A stretch of DNA of 58,230 nucleotides from Clostridiales bacterium (GTDB lineage: Bacteria; Bacillota; Clostridia; Oscillospirales; Oscillospiraceae). The stretch spans positions 1 to 58,230 of the forward strand of contig JAJQBL010000090.1 in assembly GCA_021203325.1 (NCBI GenBank). Direction: 5' to 3'. Positions within the stretch are counted from its first letter, which is position 1. The number at the start of each line of letters is the position of its first letter. Shown here in pieces: positions 9,307 through 16,922 of the stretch. The notes below the pieces were generated by a model. It ran no database searches and was not told the origin of the DNA. It saw nothing but the letters and a program-made list of their open reading frames with translations. The position numbers and the translations under genes were made by a program.

Positions 9307-9344
9307 GGATAAGGGCGTAAGAGAGTATTCTTACGCCCTTATCC
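9307..9344. other. Perfect 16-bp inverted repeat (hairpin) between ftsL and ftsI
   Basis: Arms 9307-9322 and 9329-9344 are exact reverse complements, with a 6-base loop. There is no T-run after it on either strand, so it does not look like an ordinary intrinsic terminator. In the ftsI transcript it would fold about 10 bases ahead of the ribosome site. Likely roles are RNA processing/stability or tuning of ftsI translation. Confidence 0.8.
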
Positions 9345-9383
9345 GGATGGTGTGTTCGCTTTGTCGCTAAAAGATATATGCGC

Positions 9384-9983
9384 TTACCGGGCGAAGTATG
9401 TAAGCACACTTCTCCAGAAACTTTCCAGATCCTCTGCCACCTGCTCAATCAGCCCGGGGTCCTCCGTCTGCTCATAGACTACGACGTTGTCCGGCTCCGC
9501 CAGCTCCAGGTACACCTTCTGGCTGTAGCTGGGCTCCGCCAGCTCCAGGTACACCTTCTGGCTGTAGCTGGACTCCACCAGCCCCGCCTCCTCCGCCACC
9601 TCCTGCAGGGTGGCGGTGTCGAACAGGTCGTTGTACTCCGACCGCAGGGAGGCCTCCTCGTCCACCAGGTCGCTGAGGTAGTCCTCCATGGTGCCGGTGG
9701 CGGCGTAGACGCTGTTGAGCTGGACGTAGCTGGTCAGCACCAGCACCGCCATCAGCGCCACAGCCGCGAAGCCGGTGACCGCAAACAGGGAAATGCCCTG
9801 CTGGGGGCGCACCTGGGGCTGGGCCGCAGCCCTTCGGCCGGACTGCCGCCTGGGCTCCGGCGCGGGCTGGGGCGCCTGCCGCTCCTTCCGCTGGGGGACG
9901 ACCACCGTATTGCTCAGATCATACGCCGCATTGCCAAAGCTGGTGTTGGCCATCTGTGCCGCCGTCCGTTTCCTGTCTGCCAT
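9384..9983 (-). CDS. ftsL: FtsL-like septum protein
   Basis: 199-residue bitopic protein in the ftsL position, between rsmH and ftsI. It has a long Arg/Pro/Gln-rich cytoplasmic part (1-62), one membrane helix (about 64-85) and a coiled-coil-like outer region rich in Glu, Asp and Leu. FtsL proteins are poorly conserved, so the call rests on position and architecture. Near the C-terminus a 13-residue unit (SYSQKVYLELAEP) occurs twice in a row, encoded by a perfect 39-bp tandem duplication. The ATG at 9983 has AAAAGGGG about 9 bases upstream. Confidence 0.75.
   Translation of the reverse strand: MADRKRTAAQMANTSFGNAAYDLSNTVVVPQRKERQAPQPAPEPRRQSGRRAAAQPQVRPQQGISLFAVTGFAAVALMAVLVLTSYVQLNSVYAATGTMEDYLSDLVDEEASLRSEYNDLFDTATLQEVAEEAGLVESSYSQKVYLELAEPSYSQKVYLELAEPDNVVVYEQTEDPGLIEQVAEDLESFWRSVLTYFAR
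9493..9570. repeat. Perfect 39-bp tandem duplication inside ftsL
   Basis: Units 9493-9531 and 9532-9570 are identical. The length is a multiple of three, so the frame is kept and 13 residues are duplicated in the outer part of FtsL. Perfect identity means either a very recent duplication or an assembly error. Confidence 0.95.
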
Positions 9984-10057
9984 TCGTAAAACCCCTTTTC
10001 TCTATACAATGAACCGTCATCGTATGTATTGACTCTTTCATTTGCCCGCCCCGTGGG

Positions 10058-10993
10058 CTACAGCTTTTCGCAGATGCGGAGCTTGGCGCTCCTGGCCCGG
10101 GGATTCCGGGCCACCTCCTCTGCCGTGGGAAGCAGGGGCTTCTTCGGCGTCTGCCGAATCTCCGGCGTCTTCCCGCAGACGCAGACCGGGAAATCCGGCG
10201 GGCAGGTGCAGCCCTGGGCGTGGTTCTGGTAGCCGATCTTCACCATCCGGTCCTCCAGGCTGTGGAAGGTGATGATGCAGAGCCGTCCGCCGGGCTTCAA
10301 CCGGGGAATCACCCGGTCGATCACCGTTTCGATGCAGCTCAGCTCGTCATTGACGGCGATGCGGAGGGCCTGGAAGCACCGCTTGGCCGGGTGCTGCTTC
10401 TCCCGCAGGGCCTGGGCGGGCATGGCCGATTTGATGACCTCCACCAGTTGAAATGTGGTGTCAATGGGGGCCTGTCCCCGTCTCCGGCAAATCGCCGCGG
10501 CGATTTGCCTTGCGTACCGCTCCTCCCCGTAGTGGGAGAAGCACCATTTCAGCTGATTCTCGTCCCAGGTGTTCACCACCTCATGGGCGGTGAGGGCCTG
10601 GGTCTGGTCCATCCGCATATCCAGCGGCGCGTCGTGCATATAGGAGAAGCCTCTGGCCGGGTCGTCCAGCTGGGGGGAGGAGACCCCCAGGTCCAGCAGC
10701 ATCCCGTCGATCTGGTCAATGCCCAGGTCATCCAGGATGTCCGCCACGTCGCCAAAGTTGCCATGCACCAGCGTCACCCGCTCCAGCCAGGGCTCCAGCC
10801 GCCGGGGGGCCGCGTCCAGCGCAGCCTGGTCCCGGTCAATGGCGATGAGCCGCCCGGTGGTCAGCCGCCGGACAATCTCCCGGCTGTGGCCCGCCCGGCC
10901 CAGGGTGCCGTCCACATAGACGCCCTCCGGCCTGATGCGCAGCCCCTCGATACATTCGTCCAGCAGGACGGGAACATGAGTCCTCTCCTCCAT
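10058..10993 (-). CDS. rsmH: 16S rRNA (cytosine-1402 N4) methyltransferase RsmH (MraW)
   Basis: SAM-dependent methyltransferase acting on C1402 in the decoding centre of 16S rRNA. The 311 residues open with THVPVLLDECIEGL, followed by the SAM-binding DGTLGRAGHS, LIAIDRDQAAL and GMLLDLGVSSPQLD. Later come HPAKRCFQALRIAVNDEL and the family ending NPRARSAKLRICEK. It is the second gene of the dcw operon, after mraZ. A GGGAG ribosome site is visible upstream of the ATG. Confidence 0.97.
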   Translation of the reverse strand: MEERTHVPVLLDECIEGLRIRPEGVYVDGTLGRAGHSREIVRRLTTGRLIAIDRDQAALDAAPRRLEPWLERVTLVHGNFGDVADILDDLGIDQIDGMLLDLGVSSPQLDDPARGFSYMHDAPLDMRMDQTQALTAHEVVNTWDENQLKWCFSHYGEERYARQIAAAICRRRGQAPIDTTFQLVEVIKSAMPAQALREKQHPAKRCFQALRIAVNDELSCIETVIDRVIPRLKPGGRLCIITFHSLEDRMVKIGYQNHAQGCTCPPDFPVCVCGKTPEIRQTPKKPLLPTAEEVARNPRARSAKLRICEKL

Positions 10994-11057
10994 GTGAATC
11001 TCCCGGTATCTATCATACTACATTTCGGCAAAAACTCAACCGATTTTTTCAAAAAAA

Positions 11058-11507
11058 CTACAGTCCGCGGGACAACGTTCTCCGCACGCGGACGGGTTTC
11101 AGCGTCACCCTCTGGTGGGCCTTCCAGCTGTCCGCGTCCCAGATGTCGGCGGTGCGGTTGTTGCCGTTGACCACCACCGCCTTGGTGATGCCGGCGTACT
11201 CCCGCTGCTCCGCCGTCAGGGGGACACGGCCGGAGGAGTCCGGCGTACACTCTGAGGCATAGGCGAAAATCATGGCGGCCTCCGCGGCGGCCTCATCGTC
11301 CTCCTGGCACTGGGCGATCTTCTCCTGGAACTGCGCCCAGACCGCCGCCGGGAAGATGGTCAGGTGGGGACGCATCTCCCCTGCCGGGTCCGCATCGGCG
11401 GTGGCGTTGATGGTGATATAGAACTTATCCCCCAGCTCCTCCGTGAGGCGGGAGGGAATGCACAGTCGGCCTTTTGCGTCCAGATTATGCTCCGACTTGC
11501 CATACAC
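11058..11507 (-). CDS. mraZ: Transcriptional regulator MraZ
   Basis: First gene of the dcw operon. MraZ is an AbrB-like (SpoVT/AbrB fold) DNA-binding protein made of two repeats and acts as an autorepressor of dcw in bacteria where it has been studied. The 149 residues begin YGKSEHNLDAKGRLCIPSRL and contain the second-repeat DSSGRVPLTAEQREYAGI, both diagnostic. The start is GTG at 11505-11507 behind a GAGGTGAGG stretch. Three repeats matching its expected binding site lie between the promoter and this start. Confidence 0.94.
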   Translation of the reverse strand: MYGKSEHNLDAKGRLCIPSRLTEELGDKFYITINATADADPAGEMRPHLTIFPAAVWAQFQEKIAQCQEDDEAAAEAAMIFAYASECTPDSSGRVPLTAEQREYAGITKAVVVNGNNRTADIWDADSWKAHQRVTLKPVRVRRTLSRGL

Positions 11508-11527
11508 CGCCCCTCACCTCTTTGCTC

Positions 11528-11577
11528 TGCCACTTTCTGGACCTGAAGTGCCATTTTACGCTACTTCATGCCACTTT
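11528..11577 (-). promoter_or_regulatory. Candidate MraZ boxes (three repeats)
   Basis: Read on the minus strand, AAAGTGGCA occurs at 11569-11577 and 11528-11536, and AAAATGGCA at 11549-11557. Spacing is 20 and 21 bases, two helical turns, so the sites face the same side of the DNA. They follow the -10 box directly and precede mraZ. The AAAGTGG core resembles MraZ boxes described in other Firmicutes and Mollicutes, which supports autoregulation. Confidence 0.7.
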
Positions 11578-11585
11578 GTTTTTAT

Positions 11586-11614
11586 AGTATACGCCCTCTC
11601 ACCCAAAAAAGCAA
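11586..11614 (-). promoter_or_regulatory. Promoter of the dcw operon
   Basis: On the minus strand TTGCTT (11609-11614), a 17-base spacer and TATACT (11586-11591) form a good sigma-A promoter. Transcription would begin around 11579, just before the MraZ boxes. Confidence 0.8.
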
Positions 11615-11746
11615 CCCCCGATTTCCGGTTTCCAGGAAAAAAAGTGGGGACGGCCCGGGGCGGCCGGGAGAAAATTTCCTGATTTTTCCTCCCGGGCGTA
11701 AAAATGAAGGAATCATTAAAATTAGATGAAATCTTGAGAAACCCCC

Positions 11747-11775
11747 TTGTATTGCCGAACTTTTCATGGTATAAC
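11747..11775 (+). promoter_or_regulatory. Promoter of the GlsB/YeaQ-type gene
   Basis: TTGTAT at 11747-11752, a 17-base spacer and TATAAC at 11770-11775. It is divergent from the dcw promoter within the 376-base gap between mraZ and 11884; the rest of that gap shows no gene. Confidence 0.7.
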
Positions 11776-11883
11776 AAAAGTACGGGACAGAATTCCCCGC
11801 GTTTTGACCGCAAACAACACCATCAGACGGCATGCGGCATCCCCCGCCTGCGGTCTGTGTCAGTCAGTAAAGGAGGTTTTCCT

Positions 11884-12132
11884 GTGTTTAATATTCTCTC
11901 CACGTTGATTCTGGGCCTGCTGGCCGGCTATCTGGCCTGCCGCATCATGGGCCATGGCAGCAGCATGGTGATGAACCTGATCGTAGGCGTCATCGGCGCA
12001 GGCATCGGCAGCTTTCTGTTCAGCCTGGTGGGCATCCACGCCTACAGCTGGATTGGTCAGCTGCTGGTGGCCATCGTCGGGGCCTGCGTGCTGCTGTGGC
12101 TGGTGAACTACCTGGCCGGCCATCTCCGCTGA
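11884..12132 (+). CDS. GlsB/YeaQ/YmgE family small membrane protein
   Basis: 82-residue, almost entirely hydrophobic protein with three glycine-rich membrane segments. The LAGYLACRIMGHGSSMVMNL stretch and the VGVIGAGIGSF motif are typical of the transglycosylase-associated (YeaQ/GlsB) family, small membrane proteins linked to general stress whose biochemical role is unknown. The GTG start at 11884 is chosen because AAAGGAGG lies at 11869-11876; the open frame upstream of it is non-coding leader. It has its own promoter and terminator, so it is probably monocistronic. Confidence 0.85.
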   Translation: MFNILSTLILGLLAGYLACRIMGHGSSMVMNLIVGVIGAGIGSFLFSLVGIHAYSWIGQLLVAIVGACVLLWLVNYLAGHLR

Positions 12133-12151
12133 GGGGCGCAGAGAAACAGAT

Positions 12152-12190
12152 ACATCCGGGAGGGGCATCCTCTCCCGGATGTTTTTTCTT
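12152..12190 (+). terminator. Intrinsic terminator after the GlsB-type gene
   Basis: An 11-bp stem (12152-12162 with 12172-12182) followed by a T-run. The -35 box of the next promoter begins inside the end of this T-run. Confidence 0.92.
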
Positions 12191-12218
12191 TGACAGCGCC
12201 CCCGTTTCGGGGTATGAT
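12190..12218 (+). promoter_or_regulatory. Promoter of holA
   Basis: TTGACA at 12190-12195, a 17-base spacer and TATGAT at 12213-12218: a near-consensus sigma-A promoter overlapping the preceding terminator's T-run. Confidence 0.88.
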
Positions 12219-12258
12219 AGGGGAAACAAGGCTGCGTCGCAGCGGATGGGAGGCTGTC

Positions 12259-13293
12259 ATGGCCGCAAAAAAATCCCCCTCGGACGGGGGGCTGACAAAA
12301 CTGAAAGCTGCGCTGCGGGCCGGTACCCCCGGCCGCTGCTACCTGTTCTATGGGGAGGAGACCTATCTGCGGGACTATTACCTCTCGGAGCTGAAAAAGC
12401 AGCTGCTGACCCCCGGCCTGGAGGCCTTCAACCTCCACACCTTCCAGGGTAAGGAGCTGGACTTTCGGGAGTTGCAGGACGCCGTGGACGCCTTCCCCAT
12501 GATGGCGGAGCGCTCCATGGTCATCGTCTACGACTACGATCTCTATACCAATGAGGAGCGGCGCACCCGGCTGGAGGGGCTGCTGGGGGACCTGCCGGAC
12601 TACCTCTGCCTGGTGTTCGTCTACGACCAGACAGAGTACAAAACCGGCGGCAACACCCGGCTGGGCAAGCTGGTGAAGCAGGCGGCCCTCCCTGTGGAGT
12701 TCCGGCCCCAGAGCCAGAGCGACCTGAACGCCTGGATTCGCCGCCGGTTCAAGTCCTTCGGCAAGGAGATCGACAACCCCACGGCGGAATATCTGACCTT
12801 TCTCTGCGGGGGGCTGATGACCGGCCTGGCCAACGAAATCGAAAAAATCGGCTTCTACGCCCCCGGCAAGAACATCACCCGGCAGGACATTGACGCCGTG
12901 GCCGACCCGGTGCTGGACGCCCGGGTGTTCCAGATGACCGACGCCATCACAAACCGGAACTTCCCCCAGGCGGCGGCGGTGCTGTCCGACCTGTACCAGC
13001 TGAACAATGAGCCGATTATGATTCTGGCGGTGCTGGGCAAGCAGCTGCGGCAGCTGTGGAGCGCCCGGCTCTACCTGGAGCAGCGCAGGAGCCAGGCCGC
13101 CCTGGCCCAGCTGTGGGAAATGCGGAGCGACTGGCAGGCCCGGAAGCTGATGGACGCCGCCCGGCGCTTTGACCTGCCCTGGTGCCGCAGGGCGGTCATT
13201 CTGGCGGAGGAGACGGATGTGTCCATGAAGTCCACCGGCCTGAACCCGGAGGAGCTGCTGGTGGACCTGCTGCTGAAGCTGGCGGTGAACTGA
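12259..13293 (+). CDS. holA: DNA polymerase III delta subunit HolA
   Basis: Clamp-loader subunit that opens the beta clamp during replication. The 344 residues begin with the delta N-terminal pattern CYLFYGEETYLRDYYLSELK, keep the FQGKELDFRELQDAVDAFPM and RRTRLEGLLGDLPDYLCLVF stretches, and end with the helical oligomerisation domain (about 210-344). The ATG at 12259 follows GGGAGG at 12248-12253; the longer frame begins in the promoter region and is not used. The Toprim gene starts one base after its stop, so the two are co-transcribed. Confidence 0.92.
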   Translation: MAAKKSPSDGGLTKLKAALRAGTPGRCYLFYGEETYLRDYYLSELKKQLLTPGLEAFNLHTFQGKELDFRELQDAVDAFPMMAERSMVIVYDYDLYTNEERRTRLEGLLGDLPDYLCLVFVYDQTEYKTGGNTRLGKLVKQAALPVEFRPQSQSDLNAWIRRRFKSFGKEIDNPTAEYLTFLCGGLMTGLANEIEKIGFYAPGKNITRQDIDAVADPVLDARVFQMTDAITNRNFPQAAAVLSDLYQLNNEPIMILAVLGKQLRQLWSARLYLEQRRSQAALAQLWEMRSDWQARKLMDAARRFDLPWCRRAVILAEETDVSMKSTGLNPEELLVDLLLKLAVN

Positions 13294-13294
13294 G

Positions 13295-13909
13295 ATGGCC
13301 CCGCGGATTCGGCTGAAAGAGGCCATTGTGGTGGAGGGCCGCTATGACAAGAACACCCTGTCCCAACTGGTGGACACGCTGATTCTCACCACCGAGGGCT
13401 TCCAAATCTTCCACCGGGCCGACCAGGTGCGGCTGCTGCGCCGGGTGGCCAGGGAGCGGGGGCTGATCCTGCTGACGGACAGCGACGGGGCGGGCTTCGT
13501 CATCCGGAACCATTTAAAAGGTATGCTGCCGCCGGAGCAGGTGAAACACGCCTACATCCCCGACCTGTACGGCAAGGAACGCCGGAAGGCCCGCCCCGGC
13601 AAGGAGGGCAAGCTGGGGGTGGAGGGCATGACGCCGGAGGTGCTGGAGGAAGCCCTGCGGCGGGCCGGGGCCACCTTTCTGGAGGAACCGGAGGCCGCCC
13701 CCTCCCCTGTCGGCGGAATCACAAAGGCCGACCTCTACCGGCTGGGCCTCACCGGCGGGCCGGACAGCCGGGCCAGACGGGCCGCCCTGTACCGGGCGCT
13801 GGACCTGCCGGAGCATCTCAGCAGCGGCGGGCTGCTCCAGGTGCTGAACACCTTCTACACCCTGGAGGAGGTGGAGGAGGCGGTGGAGGGGCTGTGCGGT
13901 TTATCTTAA
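13295..13909 (+). CDS. Toprim-domain protein, RNase M5-like with DUF4093 C-terminus
   Basis: 204-residue protein. The N-terminal half is a Toprim domain: EAIVVEGRYD supplies the conserved Glu, and LLTDSDGAGF gives the DxD metal-binding motif near residue 62. This layout matches RNase M5, which matures 5S rRNA. The C-terminal half, with GITKADLYRLGL and SGGLLQVLNTFYTLEEVEEAV, resembles DUF4093, found with Toprim in Clostridia. RNase M5 activity is likely but not certain, since DUF4093 members are mostly uncharacterised. The start overlaps the holA end region with no clear ribosome site, suggesting translational coupling. Confidence 0.78.
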   Translation: MAPRIRLKEAIVVEGRYDKNTLSQLVDTLILTTEGFQIFHRADQVRLLRRVARERGLILLTDSDGAGFVIRNHLKGMLPPEQVKHAYIPDLYGKERRKARPGKEGKLGVEGMTPEVLEEALRRAGATFLEEPEAAPSPVGGITKADLYRLGLTGGPDSRARRAALYRALDLPEHLSSGGLLQVLNTFYTLEEVEEAVEGLCGLS

Positions 13910-13921
13910 CGCGCCTCTGAA

Positions 13922-13944
13922 TCAAGGCAGTTTCACTGCCTTGA
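13922..13944 (+). terminator. Hairpin after the Toprim gene (weak terminator)
   Basis: A 9-bp stem with a 5-base loop just after the stop. The T-content downstream is poor, so termination may be partial and transcription may continue into the acetyltransferase. Confidence 0.45.
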
Positions 13945-13983
13945 ATGTTGTCTCATTCTTACGCAGGAAGGACTGAATAAGGC

Positions 13984-14460
13984 ATGAAAGAAACAAATTC
14001 AATCCTGATCCGCCCCTATGAACAGCGGGATTTTGAACGCCTGTGTCAGATTCACGACCCTGCTCGGGAAAAGGAACTGGCGCTGGCCAAATTGACCGAT
14101 GCGTTTGTCCCGCTCAACATCGCAGCAGAACGGGAAGGCTTGTTTGACTATCAACTCTATGTAGCAGAATATCAGGGCATTGTTGCAGGCTTTGTGGCCT
14201 TTACAGAGGATGAATTGGCATGGCTCTATGTGGATGTAGCGTTTAGCCACAGAGGAATCGGCAGCAGTCTGGTAAGGTTCGCATTGACCAGGATGACATC
14301 GGATGTGAGCATTGAAGTGCTCTCCGGTAATCTGCCCGCCATTGCGCTATATACCGGCTTCGGCTTTGAAATTTGCCAGACGCTGACCGGCGTCATGCCC
14401 GGAAATGAGGTTTTTTCTGTCACGGTTCATGTAATGAGACGATCACCCGCACCGACGTGA
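13984..14460 (+). CDS. GNAT family N-acetyltransferase
   Basis: 158-residue acetyl-CoA-dependent acetyltransferase. The fold is visible as the beta4 segment LAWLYVDVAFSHRGIGSSLV, where RGIGSSL is the acetyl-CoA pyrophosphate loop (Q/RxxGxG/A), and the late NLPAIALYTGFGFEI motif. The substrate cannot be told. The gene is visibly richer in A and T than its GC-rich neighbours and uses codons such as AAA, GAA and TTT freely, which suggests horizontal acquisition. A GGAAGGA sequence lies about 11 bases before the ATG. Confidence 0.85.
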   Translation: MKETNSILIRPYEQRDFERLCQIHDPAREKELALAKLTDAFVPLNIAAEREGLFDYQLYVAEYQGIVAGFVAFTEDELAWLYVDVAFSHRGIGSSLVRFALTRMTSDVSIEVLSGNLPAIALYTGFGFEICQTLTGVMPGNEVFSVTVHVMRRSPAPT

Positions 14461-14493
14461 CAGGCAGATATTCCTTTCGTCAACAAACGAAAA

Positions 14494-14535
14494 GCGCCGT
14501 TTCCCTGCAATGCAGGGAAGCGGCGTCTGTTTTTG
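14494..14535. terminator. Bidirectional terminator
   Basis: A 15-bp stem (14495-14509 with 14511-14525, one G-T wobble) with a T-run on the plus side and an A-run on the minus side. It separates the convergent acetyltransferase and M14-like genes. Confidence 0.88.
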
Positions 14536-14549
14536 TTGATGGAAGGTTG

Positions 14550-15511
14550 TCAGTCCACGTCCGCCGCCGAGAGGCTCCCCTCCTCATCCGGCAGCAGCTT
14601 CACCGCCGCCGTATAGGCGTACACCATCGGTGCGTCGTGCTGGAAAAACACGGTGCCCGGTTTGGGGGCGTGCAGGGTCTCCAGCAGCGCCCCGGTGCAG
14701 GGGTCATAGATTTGGGCGCAGGGCTGCCCCGCCTCCACATGGCTGCCGGTGTCCACCAGGCTCCGGTACAGGCCGGACACCTCCGGACGGAGGGGGAACA
14801 GCGTCCACCGCTCAATGAGCCGGGCCGGAGGGCAGTCCTCCGCCGTTCCCCGGAGGATGCCGTTTTTGACCATGAAGCGCTCCATGCTGCCCACCAGCAG
14901 CCCGGCGCTGGCGGCGTCAATGCGGTCGGTGGTGGTGGAGTACAGGCTGTAGGCGTCCGTCTCCCAGATCTGCCAGTTGTAGTTCAGGGTGGTGGTGTCG
15001 TAGGGCCGGGGGGTGCGCAGGACGATGTAGGGCAGGCCGAAGTCCCTGGCCTTCTCCAGATTCTCAAAGCCGGTGCGCATCATCCGCACATGGGGGGGGA
15101 GAAGTTCCCCGGCATATAGTAGGAGGCCAGCTGGATGCCGCTGCGGTACTGGTTCACCACCTGAAACACCCCCGCCGCAATGCGCTGGGTGGTCTCCCCC
15201 AGGTCGTAGCCGGGGAACATCCGGTTGATGTCGGTGTTGTCCGTGGCCCAGAACCGCTTGCCCACGTTCATGGAGCTGGGGTTCACGGAGGGGATGACCA
15301 TGACCTCCACTCCGTCTGTCAGCTGCCCTGTCTCCTCCAGCTCTTTCAGCCGCTGCACCATCCGGGAGGCGATGAAGAGCTGCTGATACTCGTTGCCCCG
15401 CATGCTGCCCACGATGCAGAGGGCCTTCTCCCCCTGGCCGAAGAGGTAGGCTTTTACCCGGAAGTCGTCCCGATACAGGGAGGGGATGCTGTAAATCACA
15501 CGCTCTCTCAT
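14550..15511 (-). CDS. M14/AstE-like protein, apparently lacking zinc ligands (frame disrupted)
   Basis: Second of two adjacent genes of the succinylglutamate desuccinylase/aspartoacylase (M14-type) family. It starts MRERVIYSIPSLYRDDF at 15511, sharing an ATGA overlap with the gene before it. The family HGxE zinc motif reads SMRGNE (His replaced by Arg), and the later DIHAS position reads GIQLAS (His replaced by Gln). Those zinc ligands are therefore missing and it may be catalytically dead. The C-terminal part (PLRPEVSGLYRSLVDTGSHV) is the usual beta-hairpin domain. The frame breaks at the run of eight G at 15092-15099; nine or six bases would restore ...PHVRMMRTGFENL and a protein of about 320 residues. 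Likely a sequencing indel. Confidence 0.72.
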
Positions 15512-16441
15512 CGCTTTGCCTCCCGCACCAGAATCCGCCCCATCAGCGAGCCCTCGTCCACCAGCGGGTACTCCCGGATGGTGAAGAGCAGGCCGCTCTT
15601 GGTGGCGTTGACATACTCCTTCACATCGCCCCGGAAGGGGTCGAAGATATAGCCCACGGTCTCCCCCCTTTTTCACCCAGGTGTCGTGGGGTTTCGTTTT
15701 CAGGAACATCCCGGAGGTGGGGGCGTTCAGGAAGGCCACCTCGTTGGGGTCGGCGGACACCAGCGGCTCCCGCACCTCCGGTACGGCTCCGTCCCACATT
15801 CCCAGAACGTGCATCAGGTTCACCATGCCGTCGCAGAGCTGGCGGCCGTATGCCTCCGTCAGCCGCATCCCCACCCCCATCTCCACCACCAGACAGGGGA
15901 TGCCCCGGCTGTTCAGGGAGTGGGCGAAGGTGGACTCCAGCACGGTGCTGGCCCCATGCACCCAGATGAAGTCCACGTTGGCCTGCTTCGCCAGGGGCAC
16001 CAGCCGGTGGGTGTGGAGCTCGTTGATGCGGATCTGGGGCAGTTCCGCCAGATAGATGTTGCTGGCGTGGATGTCCAGCACCAGGTCGGCCCCCGCCATG
16101 TCCTCCATGATTTTGGTAGCCACAAACTCCGTCATATCGCCGGAGTCGCTGCCGGGAAAGGTGCGGTTCATGTCCAGGTCAAAGCCGGGGATGCCCCGGG
16201 TGATGGAGTCGATGCCCAGGGGATTCATGGCGGGGTAGATGTCCACTGTGCCGTGGAGGTGCTCCAGCCCCTCCCGGAGCAGCCTGCCCAGCAGAAAGCA
16301 GGCGTACTGGCCCTCCAGCTCATCCCCGTGGATGCCCGTCACCACGCACAGACGCTTTCCCGCGCCGTGGGTGATGGAATTTTTACGAATACGATACGTT
16401 TCATCCACCGGCAGGCGGATGGAGAGAATGTCTTGCAGCAT
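15508..16441 (-). CDS. M14/AstE-like zinc metallopeptidase or deacylase (frame disrupted near the 3' end)
   Basis: Member of the succinylglutamate desuccinylase/aspartoacylase family, which hydrolyses N-acyl or peptide amide bonds with one zinc. The zinc site is intact: GIHGDE (His and Glu) near residue 34 and DIHAS near residue 117. VVEMGVGMRL provides a candidate general-base Glu. The start at 16441 has AAGGAG about 9 bases upstream. The raw frame loses the family sequence after VKKG; removing one C from the run 15663-15668 restores the expected ending (ETVGYIFDPFRGD... EAKR-stop at 15508) and gives 310 residues. The substrate is unknown. It sits 3' of the transglutaminase/ATP-grasp trio, separated by about 480 bases. 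Confidence 0.8.
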
Positions 16442-16922
16442 ATGCCACAGCTCCTTGTTCTGACCGGCGCAGCGGCGCCGCAAAACAGGAACTGCGGCGC
16501 CCTTGCCCCTCTTGGATTTATACTGTCAACTGAAAAGGTTGCTTTCCTTAGAAAAGGATAGATAAAGGAACTACGTTTTGCCCTCCGGGCGGGGCCTACT
16601 TTTCTTGCTCCGCCAAGAAAAGTAGCAAAAGAAGGCGGCTCAAGAGGGCCGCTGTGCGTCCCTCTTAAGAATCTCCCTCTATCCCGCTGGGCTTCGCGCT
16701 GTCCAATCTATAAGTGGTCTGTCCCGCCAGAGACGATGTGACTTTTCACGCACCAAAGCTGCCGCCGATGGCGGCTGGCAGGGATTGCCACCACGTCCCT
16801 GCCTTCGGCGGGACGGGTGACAATTTTATTGTCCTTTGATTGCTGAAATCTGACTGTACGGCTATGATACTTCTCTCAACTCAGGATAGAGTGCATCTCA
16901 GGCTGTCTGTTACGGTCTGTTC
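16442..16922. other. 480-bp non-coding region with strong hairpins
   Basis: No convincing gene. It contains a perfect 12-bp inverted repeat (16596-16607 with 16614-16625, 6-base loop) followed by purine-rich sequence, and a second region of short inverted repeats around 16765-16820. The CTACTTTTCTTG...CAAGAAAAGTAG hairpin resembles dispersed intergenic repeats I associate with Oscillospiraceae genomes; that link is from memory. Only one copy is present in this window. Confidence 0.5.

Noticed and set aside
9307-9344. Hairpin as a terminator between ftsL and ftsI
   Set aside because: No T-run on either strand, and termination here would cut the essential dcw operon; listed as an unexplained hairpin instead.
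14550-16441. Calling the two M14-like genes pseudogenes
   Set aside because: Each break lies in a mononucleotide run and the sequence beyond is intact family sequence; the same pattern affects essential murA, so sequencing error is the better reading.
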